Source: Amyloporia xantha
Taxonomy: Eukaryota; Basidiomycota; Agaricomycetes; Polyporales; Adustoporiaceae
DNA length: 64,000 nucleotides
Assembly: GCA_036971615.1 (NCBI GenBank)
Contig: JAYKKR010000032.1
Coordinates: 124,001 to 188,000, forward strand
Reading direction: 5' to 3'
Part shown: positions 24,901 through 34,183 of the stretch, in pieces
How positions within the stretch are numbered: position 1 is the first letter of the stretch
How the letters are laid out: each line of letters starts with the position of its first letter
Program-made: the position numbers and the translations under genes
The notes under the pieces: generated by a model
Database searches by the model: none
Told to the model about the DNA's origin: nothing
Seen by the model: only the letters and a program-made list of their open reading frames with translations

Positions 24901-27102
24901 GCGATGGTAGAAACGATACGATCCTTCATCTGGAAAGGGAAATCGCCGCGAATAGGGCTAGAAACACTATACCTCCCCATCCAGGAGGGCGGCATTGGCC
25001 TCCTTAACCTCCCTGCCCGAAACAAAGCCATCCACCTCATGTGGCTGAAGTCCTTCCTCAACCTCGGCCCTAACCGCCCGGCCTGGGGGGCCGTAGCCGA
25101 TGTACTCGTAAGCCTGAACATCACCTGCAGGTCCGGACGGGTGGACCCTGCCGCGACCCACAACCTATTCACCCAATCCTGGCGTGCAGGAACCCACGCA
25201 GGATCGAAACTCCCAAAGGACCTGGTCCTGATGATCAAGACCGGAGAACTACACAATGTATCGCTGACTGCAGTAAAGCTCTCACCGGCCCTTAAAGAGA
25301 ACCTACCAATATGGTATCATGTTGGCCTGGGGGATAAAATGAACCGACTCAACAATTCGTCCCTGAGCACCTGCCTGCGCCGTAAACACAACGTGACGAC
25401 GGTAGGGGACCTGATCTCTCTGACGTGCCGCACTCGCGCCCCAACGGCGACCCCCCAGCACCGAGCCCACCGCCAATGTGCCTGTCAGGACTGCGTATCC
25501 GACCGAGAGACGGGCGGCTGCCCAAACCCCGACGCTTGCTGCAGAGCGGCCCTCCGCATCCTCTCCCTGCTCGCGGACAAATGGGACCCGGCCTCCATAC
25601 CCCCTCAAGACAATCTCTCCCTAACACCCACCCGCAAAAAGGCCAACGCGACCGCGCTCCTCTCACAGGCAGACCTAACATTCGACCCCTCCCTCACGTC
25701 GGGAGACGATGTCACCCAAGCTTTCCGTGCGCTGGTACCACCAGGCACCCGCACGGAGCTGCCAGCCCACCGCCCGGCCCCCGGTGTACACCTCCACACG
25801 CCCATAGTCACGGCGTACATCGACGGTGCATGCGTTAGAGAAGGGGACGCCGACGCAAACGCAGGCGCAGGCGTCTGGTTCCACGAAACCGGGACGGGCC
25901 ACTCAGCACGGGTCCCAGGCCCCGTCCAATCCACGACAGCTGGCCAAATATTGGGCTGCATAATGGCCGCCCGAATAACACCCAACTACGAACCGCTTTG
26001 CCTCGCGAGTACCTCCTGGTACGTGATCGACGGGATGACCCACCAAATCCACGAATGGGAGGACAGAGGTTGGATCGACGTCGCGAACAGCGACCTCCTC
26101 CGCTCACTGGCGTACCATCTCCGTAAGAGATCCGCCCCGACAACGCTACGCTGGATAGCGCGCGCGGACGCCCCCCCTGACCTGGCGAAAGCCTCCGACC
26201 TGGCGGAAGCGGGCGCGAACGCGCCTGCCACGAACCACCCTGACCTGACAGTCCCACCCCAGTACAACCTAACGGGCATCCGCGTCGCCACCATGACGCA
26301 GGCCCTAGCCCACAGAGGTATTCGCATCCTCGCAGAGCGACCAATCCGCCGCTCCACAACGATCCACCTGGACATGACTCGCCATGCGGTGCGGGACATG
26401 AGCGGGCACCTCCCGACGGACAGATCTATCTGGCTCTCCCTCCGAAACCGGGATTTCGCAAGGCCGATCTCAGACTTCCTATGGAAGTCGATGCACGATG
26501 CCCACAAGATCGGTCATTTCTGGTCACATATACCAAACTTCGAACACCGTGGGCTTTGCCCCTCCTGCGGAACTGAAGAATCAGTTGGTCACATACTGAC
26601 GGAGTGCGACGCCCCTGGCCAACGGATCATATGGGATCTCGCGGAGCGTTTCTGGCTACTCAAACACGACCAATGGCCCCAACCCACGCTAGGCTCGATA
26701 CTAGGCTGCGGGCTGGCAAAGTTTTGCACGAGGAGCGGCCGAACAAGGATGGGCGCCACCCGCCTTTTCCGCATCCTGATATCAGAGTCAGCCTACCTAA
26801 TCTGGACCCTGAGATGCGAACGAGTCATAGAATTCGGACAAGACAGCAGCAAATGGCGGGATGCGAAGGCAATAAGGAACAAGTGGGCCTACGCGATTAA
26901 CACCAGACTCGCCATGGACCGGGTACTGACTAAACGTCAATTTGGGAAGCTCGCCCTCAACCGCGACCTGGTCCTATCTACCTGGAGCGGAACCCTCCTA
27001 AACGAGGCCGACTCCCCCGACGACTGGACACCCAAGGAGTTTTTAGTGGGTATTAGGACCCCGGAAGCGGCCCCCCATGGCCCCCCGGGACACCCTCCCT
27101 GA
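21928..27102 (+). CDS. LINE ORF2: endonuclease, reverse transcriptase, RNase H-like, zinc finger
   Basis: This is an open frame of 1,724 codons. It begins with TTG after a TGA; the first ATG in frame is at 22105, so about 1,665 residues are likely made. Numbering from 21928: an APE-type endonuclease at about 110-345 (SLNMRG, QETH, YAPN, GDFN, SDHQ); a reverse transcriptase at about 590-870 with FVPGRS near 712, DQEKAYD, GVRQGDPLS and catalytic FADD at 846-849; a Cys-rich patch near 1185 (CACQDC...CC); an RNase H-like domain from about 1295; and a zinc finger CX2CX7HX4C at Cys1544, Cys1547, His1555, Cys1560 (zf-RVT type). It should nick the target and prime reverse transcription. The RNase H-like domain keeps Asp1299 but lacks the usual Glu and second Asp, so it is probably not catalytic. 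No stops or frameshifts interrupt the enzymatic region. Confidence 0.93.
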   Translation: MHARDGKPTPTHRNTPPPNLAPQNGNGSQLPGAGGEEDPPADPLPEDGPQENGGGPPQQMDHPDPALSQPGVEPMIGERPSSPPSANPRQQRRAPRSSPTPIKKNTRASLLVASLNMRGRGGLDPLADNNKWNSINALLRAKRIGVLALQETHLTDDFVVRLHSIYARRMKIFYSSCPERPNTKGVAIVLNKDVTNIDGVTEHVLIPGRAIMLTIPWHQTHLLHVLTVYAPNAPNENGAFWTALDELWSVQDLPEPDIVLGDFNVVEESLDRLPARPDSSTARTPLTNLLNRRQLKDGWRETFPDTRSYTHTQYTSDHPSFSRIDRIYATEQITASATDWQIDSTPLNSDHQMVSVRITHRDTPHIGPGRWTLPLHLLAHREFLHDVDNLGRKLEAELRRCQTRTQTKNPQTLFQEFKDAVISTARKRAKTAGPKTEVKIRNLKVQLDLTLNHPDIDSDSTLQMTGALIQERITSLERDRNLTARNTTAARYRLEGESISKYWSAIGKARKPRDVIYSLAHPDITPTKYETRSDKMAELARDYHDAVQVQGPVTPPEERAQVITEVLGHIGRTLGGQGSASLASPLTEKDVEAALDGTENGKATGLNGLPYELWKILRTTYNDRRKGGRPAFNCIRTLTKVYNDIELWGMAPGTHSTDGWMCPLYKKKDRREVANYRPITLLNSDYKIFTKALSMKLAEQAPSLIHEDQAGFVPGRSIFNQVKLSKLMINYAEAVEENGIIVALDQEKAYDKISHDYLWKTLAAFKIPDQFINTVRSLYDGAETIVLVNGEKSSPFRVTRGVRQGDPLSCLLFDLAIEPLACMLRNSNLKGFTIPGSEHRIITSLFADDTTAFLSEADNFQDLQQILSTWCIASRAKFNVEKTEIIPVGTPDYRASVLEHRRLRPTADPIPMDIHIVPDGVAIRSLGAWIGNNVDNTTPWVAVLKKINKSLTHWELCNPTLRGRSLIVQMVVGGMTQYLTAVQGMPKPVEEAMVETIRSFIWKGKSPRIGLETLYLPIQEGGIGLLNLPARNKAIHLMWLKSFLNLGPNRPAWGAVADVLVSLNITCRSGRVDPAATHNLFTQSWRAGTHAGSKLPKDLVLMIKTGELHNVSLTAVKLSPALKENLPIWYHVGLGDKMNRLNNSSLSTCLRRKHNVTTVGDLISLTCRTRAPTATPQHRAHRQCACQDCVSDRETGGCPNPDACCRAALRILSLLADKWDPASIPPQDNLSLTPTRKKANATALLSQADLTFDPSLTSGDDVTQAFRALVPPGTRTELPAHRPAPGVHLHTPIVTAYIDGACVREGDADANAGAGVWFHETGTGHSARVPGPVQSTTAGQILGCIMAARITPNYEPLCLASTSWYVIDGMTHQIHEWEDRGWIDVANSDLLRSLAYHLRKRSAPTTLRWIARADAPPDLAKASDLAEAGANAPATNHPDLTVPPQYNLTGIRVATMTQALAHRGIRILAERPIRRSTTIHLDMTRHAVRDMSGHLPTDRSIWLSLRNRDFARPISDFLWKSMHDAHKIGHFWSHIPNFEHRGLCPSCGTEESVGHILTECDAPGQRIIWDLAERFWLLKHDQWPQPTLGSILGCGLAKFCTRSGRTRMGATRLFRILISESAYLIWTLRCERVIEFGQDSSKWRDAKAIRNKWAYAINTRLAMDRVLTKRQFGKLALNRDLVLSTWSGTLLNEADSPDDWTPKEFLVGIRTPEAAPHGPPGHPP

Positions 27103-27108
27103 GTCCCA

Positions 27109-27133
27109 CACTGGCTGCGTCACAACAGCCGTG
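27109..27133 (+). promoter_or_regulatory. 3' terminal hairpin of the full-length LINE
   Basis: Just after the ORF2 stop the RNA can fold as CAC, one bulged base, GGCTG, an 8-nt loop, CAGCC, GTG. The same shape, bulge included, is found at the end of the diverged LINE fragment at 50298-50320, followed in both by GCATTTTT. Conserved 3' hairpins in LINEs can be recognised by the reverse transcriptase; that role is inference. Confidence 0.6.
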
Positions 27134-27294
27134 CCTAAATTTGCATTTTTTCTCGGATGGCAGCGGGCGCATAAACCCACTGCATAGCACAAGATCCGCG
27201 GAAGCTGACGTTGTCTGCCTGTCCAGCGCGATCGTACACCACGTGCTCCTCCAAAAAAAAAAAAAAAAAAAAAAAAAAAGAAATACACGATCAC

Positions 27295-29269
27295 GGCTGT
27301 CGTGCTAGCCCGGCTGCGAAAACCTGTCCATAAATGTAGTAAATATTTTGGTAAGGCCGGGGACGCAAAGTGAATCCCGGTTTTGCTCGACATGAACAAA
27401 TTGCGATGTGAGTCAAATTGCGATGTGAGTCAAATGGTGTATAATATACTGGCTCGTCATAATTGCAGCCTTAGCCGTCAATTCGCGGACATATTGAGTT
27501 TCACGTCTTCGCTTTTGAAGCAGATACAAACTGATAGAGTGATGTTGTGTTTCGCTGCGTACATTTGACGGGACCGGAACCATCATTAGCGCAGCCTTGC
27601 CTGCGCAGCGCATAAACCGATTGTTAATAAGAAGTCATTTGGGTCGGGAAAAAAACAGAGGCATCCGCAGTGGGCACGAGGCTCGAGCAGAGTCACCCAC
27701 CGATGCGTAGAGCTGATGCTCGCCGTATGCTACGTTGAATAAGGCATGCACGCTCTTAATGACTGCCGGATTCGAGCAAGCCTGCGTGGCACACGTCCAA
27801 GAAAGGTTGAACCAGCCGCTGTTGTCCCTCGTCGAGGCTCGCCGTGGAGCGCAGTCACAGTACAGTATATGTTCTCATCAGGAGGAGCCCAGTCTCAGTC
27901 GGCCACTTACGAGGCGTTTCTGGGTCCCATAAGCTCTCCTCCAGCCGTTCCTCCCGGTTTGACCCCTTCGCCAATGGTCACGCCTGGCGTTTTGGACGCC
28001 GTGTAGAGCACCCGGCCAAACAGTCAAACCGATGCCTCCTACTTTGTTTGCCCTTGTGCTCTTCGAATTGCGCGTTCTCCAGAGACGAACGGCCTGTCAC
28101 ATTGAACACATCCGAGGCGACTCACCACCGCGCTCTCGACTGGTCAGCGGCCGGGGTTCGTCTCCCGCAGGAATACAGTAATACTCCTTGCGGAATGACT
28201 CGGTGAGGTAAGGTCAGACAAGCGATGCACCGGTAGCTGGCTGCAGATCGACGATTCCCCGGGCTCCCAGGCCAGTCGGTGGCCGCCCGCGAGTCAAGCA
28301 AGAACCATTCGCCATGCCGTCAACGTTCTATAGATAGCCAGCGCGGGGCGCGGGGCAGCACAGCGATCTGCGCAGTCCAAAAGACGGACGGAATCCCCGC
28401 AACGAATTCGAAAGTTCGGGGCCGCAGAGGCATCCAGAATGCGAAGTGCGAACGACGGGCAAGCGCAAGCGAGACGCGAGGCAGGCGGGGGTGACTCAGG
28501 CTGGGTGACTAGAAGCACTAGTACTTACTGGGCAGAGGTCGGCGGAGGAGGCGTCATGCAGGGGTGAGCGCTGATCGTACGTGGGCATGGTGTGTGTCAT
28601 CAGGGCATCGTCCGCTGCGAACTCAGTGAACGTCCCTTCTTCCCGAGCTAGAAGCCGTCAGGGATGGCTCGAGAGCTCAGAGGGCCCATGTCCAGCTGAT
28701 AGCCGCGGCCGCGCAAACGCAGGCTGCGGCATCGGGGGCAAGGAAGCGTCCATCAGACGATTGCGCTGCAGCGACGCGCCAAAGGACAAGGCCTCGAACT
28801 GTGTAACGAAATGAATGACGGCATGGTGAATATGTACTATGATGATGGGTACAGTATGGTATGTCAATGGGGACAATGTCGATGCGCGCGCGACGCGGGG
28901 ACAACACGATTCACAACAATTAGCTATCTATAAGGAGTACTATGCGGCGCCGGCGCAGCGCACGCGTAAGAGTAAGAGAATATGTACAACTAGTAAGGTA
29001 CATTTTGGCACGGGCGGGGTGCGTATGTGCAGGGACTTCGGCTTCTTCTTCCTCGTACACGACACAGTATAGGACAAGGGGATGGGGGGAGACTATGAAA
29101 GCAAGTATGTATGTCAGAACAGACAGCAATTAGGGCGCATTAGACGATTAGAGCTGAGGATAAGTAGGACAGTAGCGGTATTGTACGCAAGGCGAACGAG
29201 CGTCCGTGCGTGGTATATGTGTAGACAGAGATGGTGCGCCCGGCGGCGGTGGGCGCAGAGCTCGACCGG
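27295..29269. other. no confident gene; possible last exon at about 27870-28006
   Basis: This is sequence between the LINE and the DUF6593-like gene. On the plus strand about 27870-28006 reads as a natural-looking C-terminal segment (SATYEAFLGPISSPPAV...VLDAV) ending in TAG. It follows two possible AG acceptors and may be the last exon of a gene broken or unrecognised upstream. The rest shows only short frames in several phases. Confidence 0.3.
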
Positions 29270-30008
29270 TCAAAGGTTGTGCTTTGCGATGTGTCGCATG
29301 ATGACGAGCGAGGCGAGAAGTTCTGCAGAAGAGAAGAACAGATGGGACAAGGTGAGTCGAGTGGCTATGTGGCGGAGAGAGAGTGGCACACTCACCGCCG
29401 ATGAGGTGTGGATACGACTCTTCCACGGTGAGCGTGCAGCCTGATGAACCGCTGTACTGAGGTTCACCCGCAAGCTTGAGGCTATATGAGGCGACATGGT
29501 AGCCCTTGGAATTTAAGCACTGAAGACGGCCGATAAAACTGTCAGACGCGAGCGCAGAAAATTTAAGTAAGGCAGAGACTGACCGTCCATTCAGCGTCGC
29601 TATCAGGATTATGGGTCCATCGATATTCTTGGCCGTCAGAGGCGATAAATTTACGCGTCTTGCTGCTGAAGGGGGGCGTTAGGACGCAGCGACAAGTAAA
29701 CGAAACACGACGCACTCTTTCCCGATGGTGGCCACTTTGGAGAGATAGTCGGACATCTTGATGTTCTCCCCCTCGCCAATCTTTACTTTCCCGAGGGCGT
29801 TGTTCGCGCCGAAGTCCAAGCACGCGAGGGGGGCGTTGAAGCCGCCGCGGGAGGCGGAGATGTCGTAGACCATGTACGCGACGCGATGCGTGTCGCGGAG
29901 CGTGCAGCGGAGGCTGAGGCGCATGCGGTTGTGGAATTCGACGTACTCTGAGCCGGTGATCTGACCGGTCTGGTCCTCGAGGAAATACGGCATCCCGAAT
30001 TGTGTCAT
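29270..30008 (-). CDS. DUF6593-like small basidiomycete protein
   Basis: Four exons (30008-29716, 29665-29584, 29519-29396, 29322-29270) give 183 residues with matched splice phases. The last three exons read ...RKFIASDGQEYRWTHN..., a Cys-led segment with VASYSLKL, and a hydrophobic C-terminal helix (ELLASLVIMRHIAKHNL). The pattern of a beta-rich domain with an EYxW motif, then a long C-terminal helix, is what I associate with the basidiomycete family DUF6593, whose function is unknown. There is no signal peptide. A TATATATAA box lies 103 nt upstream of the ATG. A second member sits at 41554-42361. Confidence 0.6.
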
Positions 30009-30110
30009 GCTGGGGGACGTAGGGGGGGAGAAGAAAGAACGAGTGGCGGTGAAGTGGTGGAAGGGGGAGAGGAAGGTGAGTGGCAGAACGAGTGGCGGGC
30101 AAGGAGGGAT

Positions 30111-30120
30111 TATATATAAG
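30111..30120 (-). promoter_or_regulatory. TATA box of the DUF6593-like gene
   Basis: TATATATAAG on the plus strand (CTTATATATA read along the gene) lies 103 nt upstream of the ATG at 30008, followed by a pyrimidine-rich leader in the gene's orientation. Position and sequence fit a fungal core promoter. Confidence 0.5.
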
Positions 30121-30199
30121 GACAGGAGAGGGCCAAAGCCTCCGAGGCGGGGTGTGTGCAAGGATGGGGAAAAGACGAAAGCTAGCGGATTATGGTAAA

Positions 30200-32193
30200 C
30201 GAAACATCGGCAACCTGGGGTATTTCTGCGCTCACCCGCCGGGTCGAAAAGGCACAACTGCTAAACCATTTATGGAGAAATCTCGGCGGTCATACCGCGC
30301 CGCTCACCGTCGGCCAGCAAGCGCGCACATGGCCCACAGGCGCCGACCGTGATCAGAGATCCCCTCCGCCTCATCTCGACATCGGACAGCGACAATTCAG
30401 TCCCAAGATTTGCTTCCGTGCGCCCGCCTATAGCTTCCGTGCTCCAGTTCTCACCGCCGCTGCCACATCTCCTCACCTCCAGTGTTGCGGTCTGCCGCAC
30501 CTGCACCTCCTTAGCGACGATAAATGAGCCTGATCACCTCAGTCCGCGTGTCGGATGAGCCCTTGGCATGGTGACTCTCGCCGTGTCTCGCGCCGATGAA
30601 ACACAGCTACCCGCAGGCCTCAGCTCTCAAGGACCCTGTAGCGTCGTGACAGACTGCACGTCGCCACTCCAGCCGCGCGTTCCACCCCGACGACGCTGAT
30701 CCGACGTCTACCCTTTTCCTGCAGCATGTCCTACGGAACTCGGGCATCTATCCTTCTACGGTGTCCTCAAACGTCTGCTGGCCGACCCGGGGAGCCCAAC
30801 AGCCTGGCGGCAACGACGTAATGCGCGAGGCCTGCCATGTCGAATCGCGGCGTGTTTCACCTCTGCGATCGCGCCCGTTGGCGGCTGTCTGCTATTCCCT
30901 GCATGCCTGCAGCCTGGCAGCGTTCCTAGACACGTCATCTCGCCGTACACCGCGTATCCGGAATATCGATATCACGATATCACGCGCACTATTCAGTCTG
31001 CAATTCAGTGCGGACGATGATGCACTGTCAATGACATCGTCATATGCAAACTTTAACGGCCGCAACTCGCCACTTTGGGTTACTCTGGGACGTACAATTT
31101 CCACGAGCCTTCCCAGGGCCTCTGCCAGCAGATGATGTCCATTGTCCGTTGTCCATTGTCTGATGCAGCCCCTAGGGTATCCGTCATACACGCCTTGCAC
31201 GAGACCCTTACAGAGCCGTCGTTGTGCTTACGAATAGTCTCACGAAAACAACGCTTTATGTCATTCCACGTCGCAATGTATGTGTTTCATTTGATGCTTC
31301 GATCGGGCAGCGATGCGCAGAGACACGGATAATATTACAAGATCCGTACATGTCCTACCGCATATGTGAATACCAAATAACTCGGGAGCTATTTTCAGCT
31401 GCGCCACTGCTCAGGCGGCGTCTGAGCCACATACAGACGTAGTCTTGCATGCTGTGCTCAGTGCTGCGGTCCCGAACATCGACTTCTACCATACATACGA
31501 CGCCGTGCGGGACCGTGGATCAAACCCGCACAGTCTCGAGCAGAGAGCATCATGCCTGAGTTATGAAGCTGAGGGCTCGGCAAAGGTAACCCGCTAGGGA
31601 TGAACGGAAAACTATGATGCGTCGAAGCCTTGGAACAGGCCAATAGAATGGTACAGACTGCTCGACGGAATACATAACGCTTCGCGGGACCAAATAAGCA
31701 GACCATAGATAGAGACTACAGAAGGCCGCGCAGATGGCGCAATCGCGCGTACTGGGAACGATGAGTAAGAACCACGCATAACCGAGCGGAAGCAAATGGC
31801 CCAACCCGAGATAGTGCAGATGCTGGTGCGCAGGCACCGCGAACGGTGCGATTTGCAACCCCGCAGGCAAGCGACCCGTCAGCGGAGATAGAGGATCAGT
31901 TAAGCGATCTGCAGACGAGGTGCGCAATCGCGCGCACTGGGAGGAACCGTGATGGCAGGAGGGGCAAGAAAGTAGGGTGCCATCCTCCGATGGTCGCACG
32001 GGACGTTAATAGGCAGAACGAATCCGGCTGACATATACACGGCCTTTGGGGGACAAAGGTATGCGTCTAGAGCGGTACGAGGTCCATGAGAAGGGGCTGA
32101 ACGACGGGATGATTCAATATTCGGTATGTCAGCGAAAGAAACATCAACGGAGACCGAAGGCGCATACTCAGACGACGGGATACCATACACCGT
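30200..32193. other. no confident gene
   Basis: This covers 2 kb between the DUF6593-like gene promoter and the 3' end of the MMTAG2-like gene. Frames of 60-150 codons exist on both strands (31550-31999 minus is the longest), but none has a recognisable motif or consistent splice context. Confidence 0.4.
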
Positions 32194-33057
32194 TCACTCG
32201 CGCCCCCACCGTGCCCCTGACCGCTCCCGCCGCGCGTTGTCCTCCCACCTCCTCCGATCTCGCTCGCGTTCACGCTCCCGCTGCCTTTCGTCATAGTCCA
32301 GGGCTCTCCGCGTGGGCGGTGTTCGTGACCGACTGCGCGAGTCGCGCGCATACTGGCCCCTCGACCGCTCCTCCCCGCGCACTCCCAATCGGTCCCTCGA
32401 GCTGTCTCGCGGACGGGGAGACCGCGAGCGGGAGTGGCGCCGGTGTCTGCTGTGGGTGCTCCGCCCATCTTCACCCTCCCGCGCGTGCTCGCGCTCCGCT
32501 CGTCGCTTTTCCTTCCGTGCGCGCTTCTCCTCCTTCTCCCTGCGGCGCTCCTCTTTGCGCTGTCGTTTCTCCTCCTTGTCTGGGTCGGGCAAGTCTCCCG
32601 CTGCATCGGGTTTAGGCGCGACGCCAATGGCATTGGACCCTGTACCAGGGGCACCAAAGCCAGCTGCTTTTGGCGCAGCTGCGAATCCTCTACAAGTAGG
32701 GAACAAAGACAGAGGTCAGGCGAGGCTTCTCTTCAACAAGTTTCACCACTCACAGTGCAGCAGCGAGCGCCTCTGCCTCTGCCTCCTTGATCTTCCGGAT
32801 CTCCTCATCCTTCTCTGCCTGCGTCTGCTCTTGTTCGCGATTGTACCAGTGGATATCCTTGTTCTTCTGCCAGCGCCCTGTCGGCGCGTTGATACTGTGC
32901 CCGAGATAGTTCTTGTGTGCAGGACTGAATTAGCTGATCGGCAGGCGGGAGAAGGCCTGATACTGATACTCACCTCTCTGTCCTTGTCTGCTGAAACGTC
33001 TGACCATTTGAATTCTGCTTGGCCTCCGCGCGTGCCTCCTCTGACTGGTTCGAACAT
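32194..33057 (-). CDS. MMTAG2-like nuclear protein (MMtag N-terminal domain)
   Basis: Three exons (33057-32974, 32911-32754, 32689-32194) give 245 residues. The N-terminus MFEPVRGGTRGGQAEFKW followed by VSADKDRENYLG, then SINAPTGRWQ and HWY, matches the conserved start of multiple myeloma tumour-associated protein 2 (MMtag domain): RGG-x-RGG-Q-x-x-F-x-W, RENYLG, APxGRWQ. The remainder is Ala/Gly then strongly charged: Lys/Arg/Glu repeats and an Arg-Ser region (RHSRSRSPRPRD), as in nuclear RNA-processing proteins. The human relative is a nucleolar, poorly understood protein; function here is inferred only from that. The second intron (before exon 2) uses an AAG acceptor. The start is shared by a 215-bp divergent promoter with the Elongator gene. 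Confidence 0.8.
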
Positions 33058-33272
33058 GGCAGCGAATCAAGACGTCGTGTCGTTGGTGTCGCTCGTGTCG
33101 TGGAACAAGGACGCGGGCGGCTGTTGAGCAGAACGCCCGCCGCCACAATCGTTGGAACTCCGACAGACGGATTCCGGCCTATCCGCTTTGGGAAGCTCGT
33201 CGAGCTCAAGCGCAACTTTGTCGCGTCGGCGGTTTTCTTCGCATTCAATAATTGTAACTATAGGCTTTTACT
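33058..33272. promoter_or_regulatory. shared divergent promoter of the MMTAG2-like and ELP6 genes
   Basis: Only 215 bp separates the two start codons, which face away from each other, so both promoters must lie here. No TATA box is obvious on either strand. The arrangement suits two constitutively expressed genes and may couple their transcription. Confidence 0.55.
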
Positions 33273-34183
33273 ATGTTTCCTCCTTCTGGGCTTCCACTTC
33301 CAGGAGAAATCCTACTCATTACCGATGAGCTCGCGTCGCCAGCCGACTTTATGCTTCACCGTCATCTGGCCGCGCATCTAAAAAATGGCAAGCAAGCCCG
33401 ATGTATACTCTTGTCTGTATCGGAAGATGTAGCGAGGTGGAAGGCTATAGCTACTCGAACGGTCCGTCGCGCTTCCTGACATGCAAGATTGGCCCGTAGT
33501 ATTGAATCTTCGACGCCTTGTGAAGAACGTGAACCTGGCTCAATGCCTGGCGTCTCGATCTTTGACTTTTTTTGACGTCGCGAACGATGTGTTGTCTTCA
33601 GCTGCGCCTGGGGAGAATGCGAGCAAGTCATTGAAGTCACTCCTCGACAAGCTTCGTGTTTTACTCGACGAATCAGCGGGTCAAGCGGATGCACAGACGC
33701 TAGTAATACTCGACGACATTGCTACACTCGAATGGACGGGTATCTCGCTGCCTGAGCTAGCTCGATTTAGTCGCGCTCTCTGTGCGATGTGTAGGAGGGT
33801 AAGCATGGACTCTGCTTATATTCTACCCAGCGTTGAGAGGTCTTTGTAGGAGAATGCGGCGCTCATAGTTCGACATCACATTACAACGCCCGGAGAGCCA
33901 GACGATCTTCTGCGGCACTTGCTACAACTGTGCACTTATCACATGGACGTACTGCCTCTTTCTAGTGGTAGGAGTGGCTCTGTGAGCGGACAGGTAATGT
34001 CCCAGCGTGAACGTCATCAGTGTCTGCAGTAACCTCATCGTTCCACAGGTGGCATTACATGCCGGACCCACTGCGATTGACCCACCCTTTTCATTGATAC
34101 CTCGGCACGCGGCCGTCCATTATCGGTTGACAGATGCTGGCTGCGTGTTCTTCGATAGGGGAACTGGAGGAGGGGTCCTGTAA
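33273..34183 (+). CDS. ELP6: Elongator complex subunit 6 homologue
   Basis: Four exons (33273-33461, 33526-33798, 33850-33993, 34049-34183) give 246 residues with all introns in phase 0. The start MFPPSGLPLPGEILLITDE, then PADFMLHRHL, ARCILLSVSED, ARWKAIA, SLTFFDV, TLVILDDIATLEW and the C-terminal HYRLTDAGCVFFDRG follow the RecA-like fold of ELP6. ELP6, with ELP4 and ELP5, forms the hexameric ring of Elongator, which is needed for wobble-uridine modification of cytoplasmic tRNA. As in other ELP6 proteins there is no Walker A lysine motif. Length matches the family (about 250-270). The first intron uses GTCCGT and a GAAG acceptor. Confidence 0.8.

Larger units (their letters stand above)
16763..27294 (+). 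mobile_element. complete 10.5-kb LINE (non-LTR retrotransposon) with TSD and poly(A)
   Basis: The element runs from 16778 to 27279 (10,502 bp). It is flanked by a perfect 15-bp target-site duplication, GAAATACACGATCAC, at 16763-16777 and 27280-27294, and ends in 27 adenines (27253-27279). The C-rich plus strand is uniform across its length, which sets it apart from the flanks. Order: a 5' region of about 1.1 kb, a 205-codon ORF0 (17907), ORF1 with an intron (19062-21240), a short frame (21592-21873), then ORF2 with endonuclease, reverse transcriptase, RNase H-like and zinc-finger domains (to 27102), and a 150-nt 3' UTR. APE-type endonuclease, long ORF2 and poly(A) tail fit the Tad/I-like LINE groups of fungi; the exact clade is not certain. 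Intact frames and perfect flanks suggest a young and possibly mobile copy. Confidence 0.93.

Noticed and set aside
27253..27279. 27-A run as a simple-sequence repeat
   Set aside because: Its position directly before the 15-bp target duplication identifies it as the LINE poly(A) tail.
32312..33127. 271-codon plus-strand frame
   Set aside because: Antisense shadow of the charged, repetitive MMTAG2-like gene; its composition mirrors the real exons and it has no motif.
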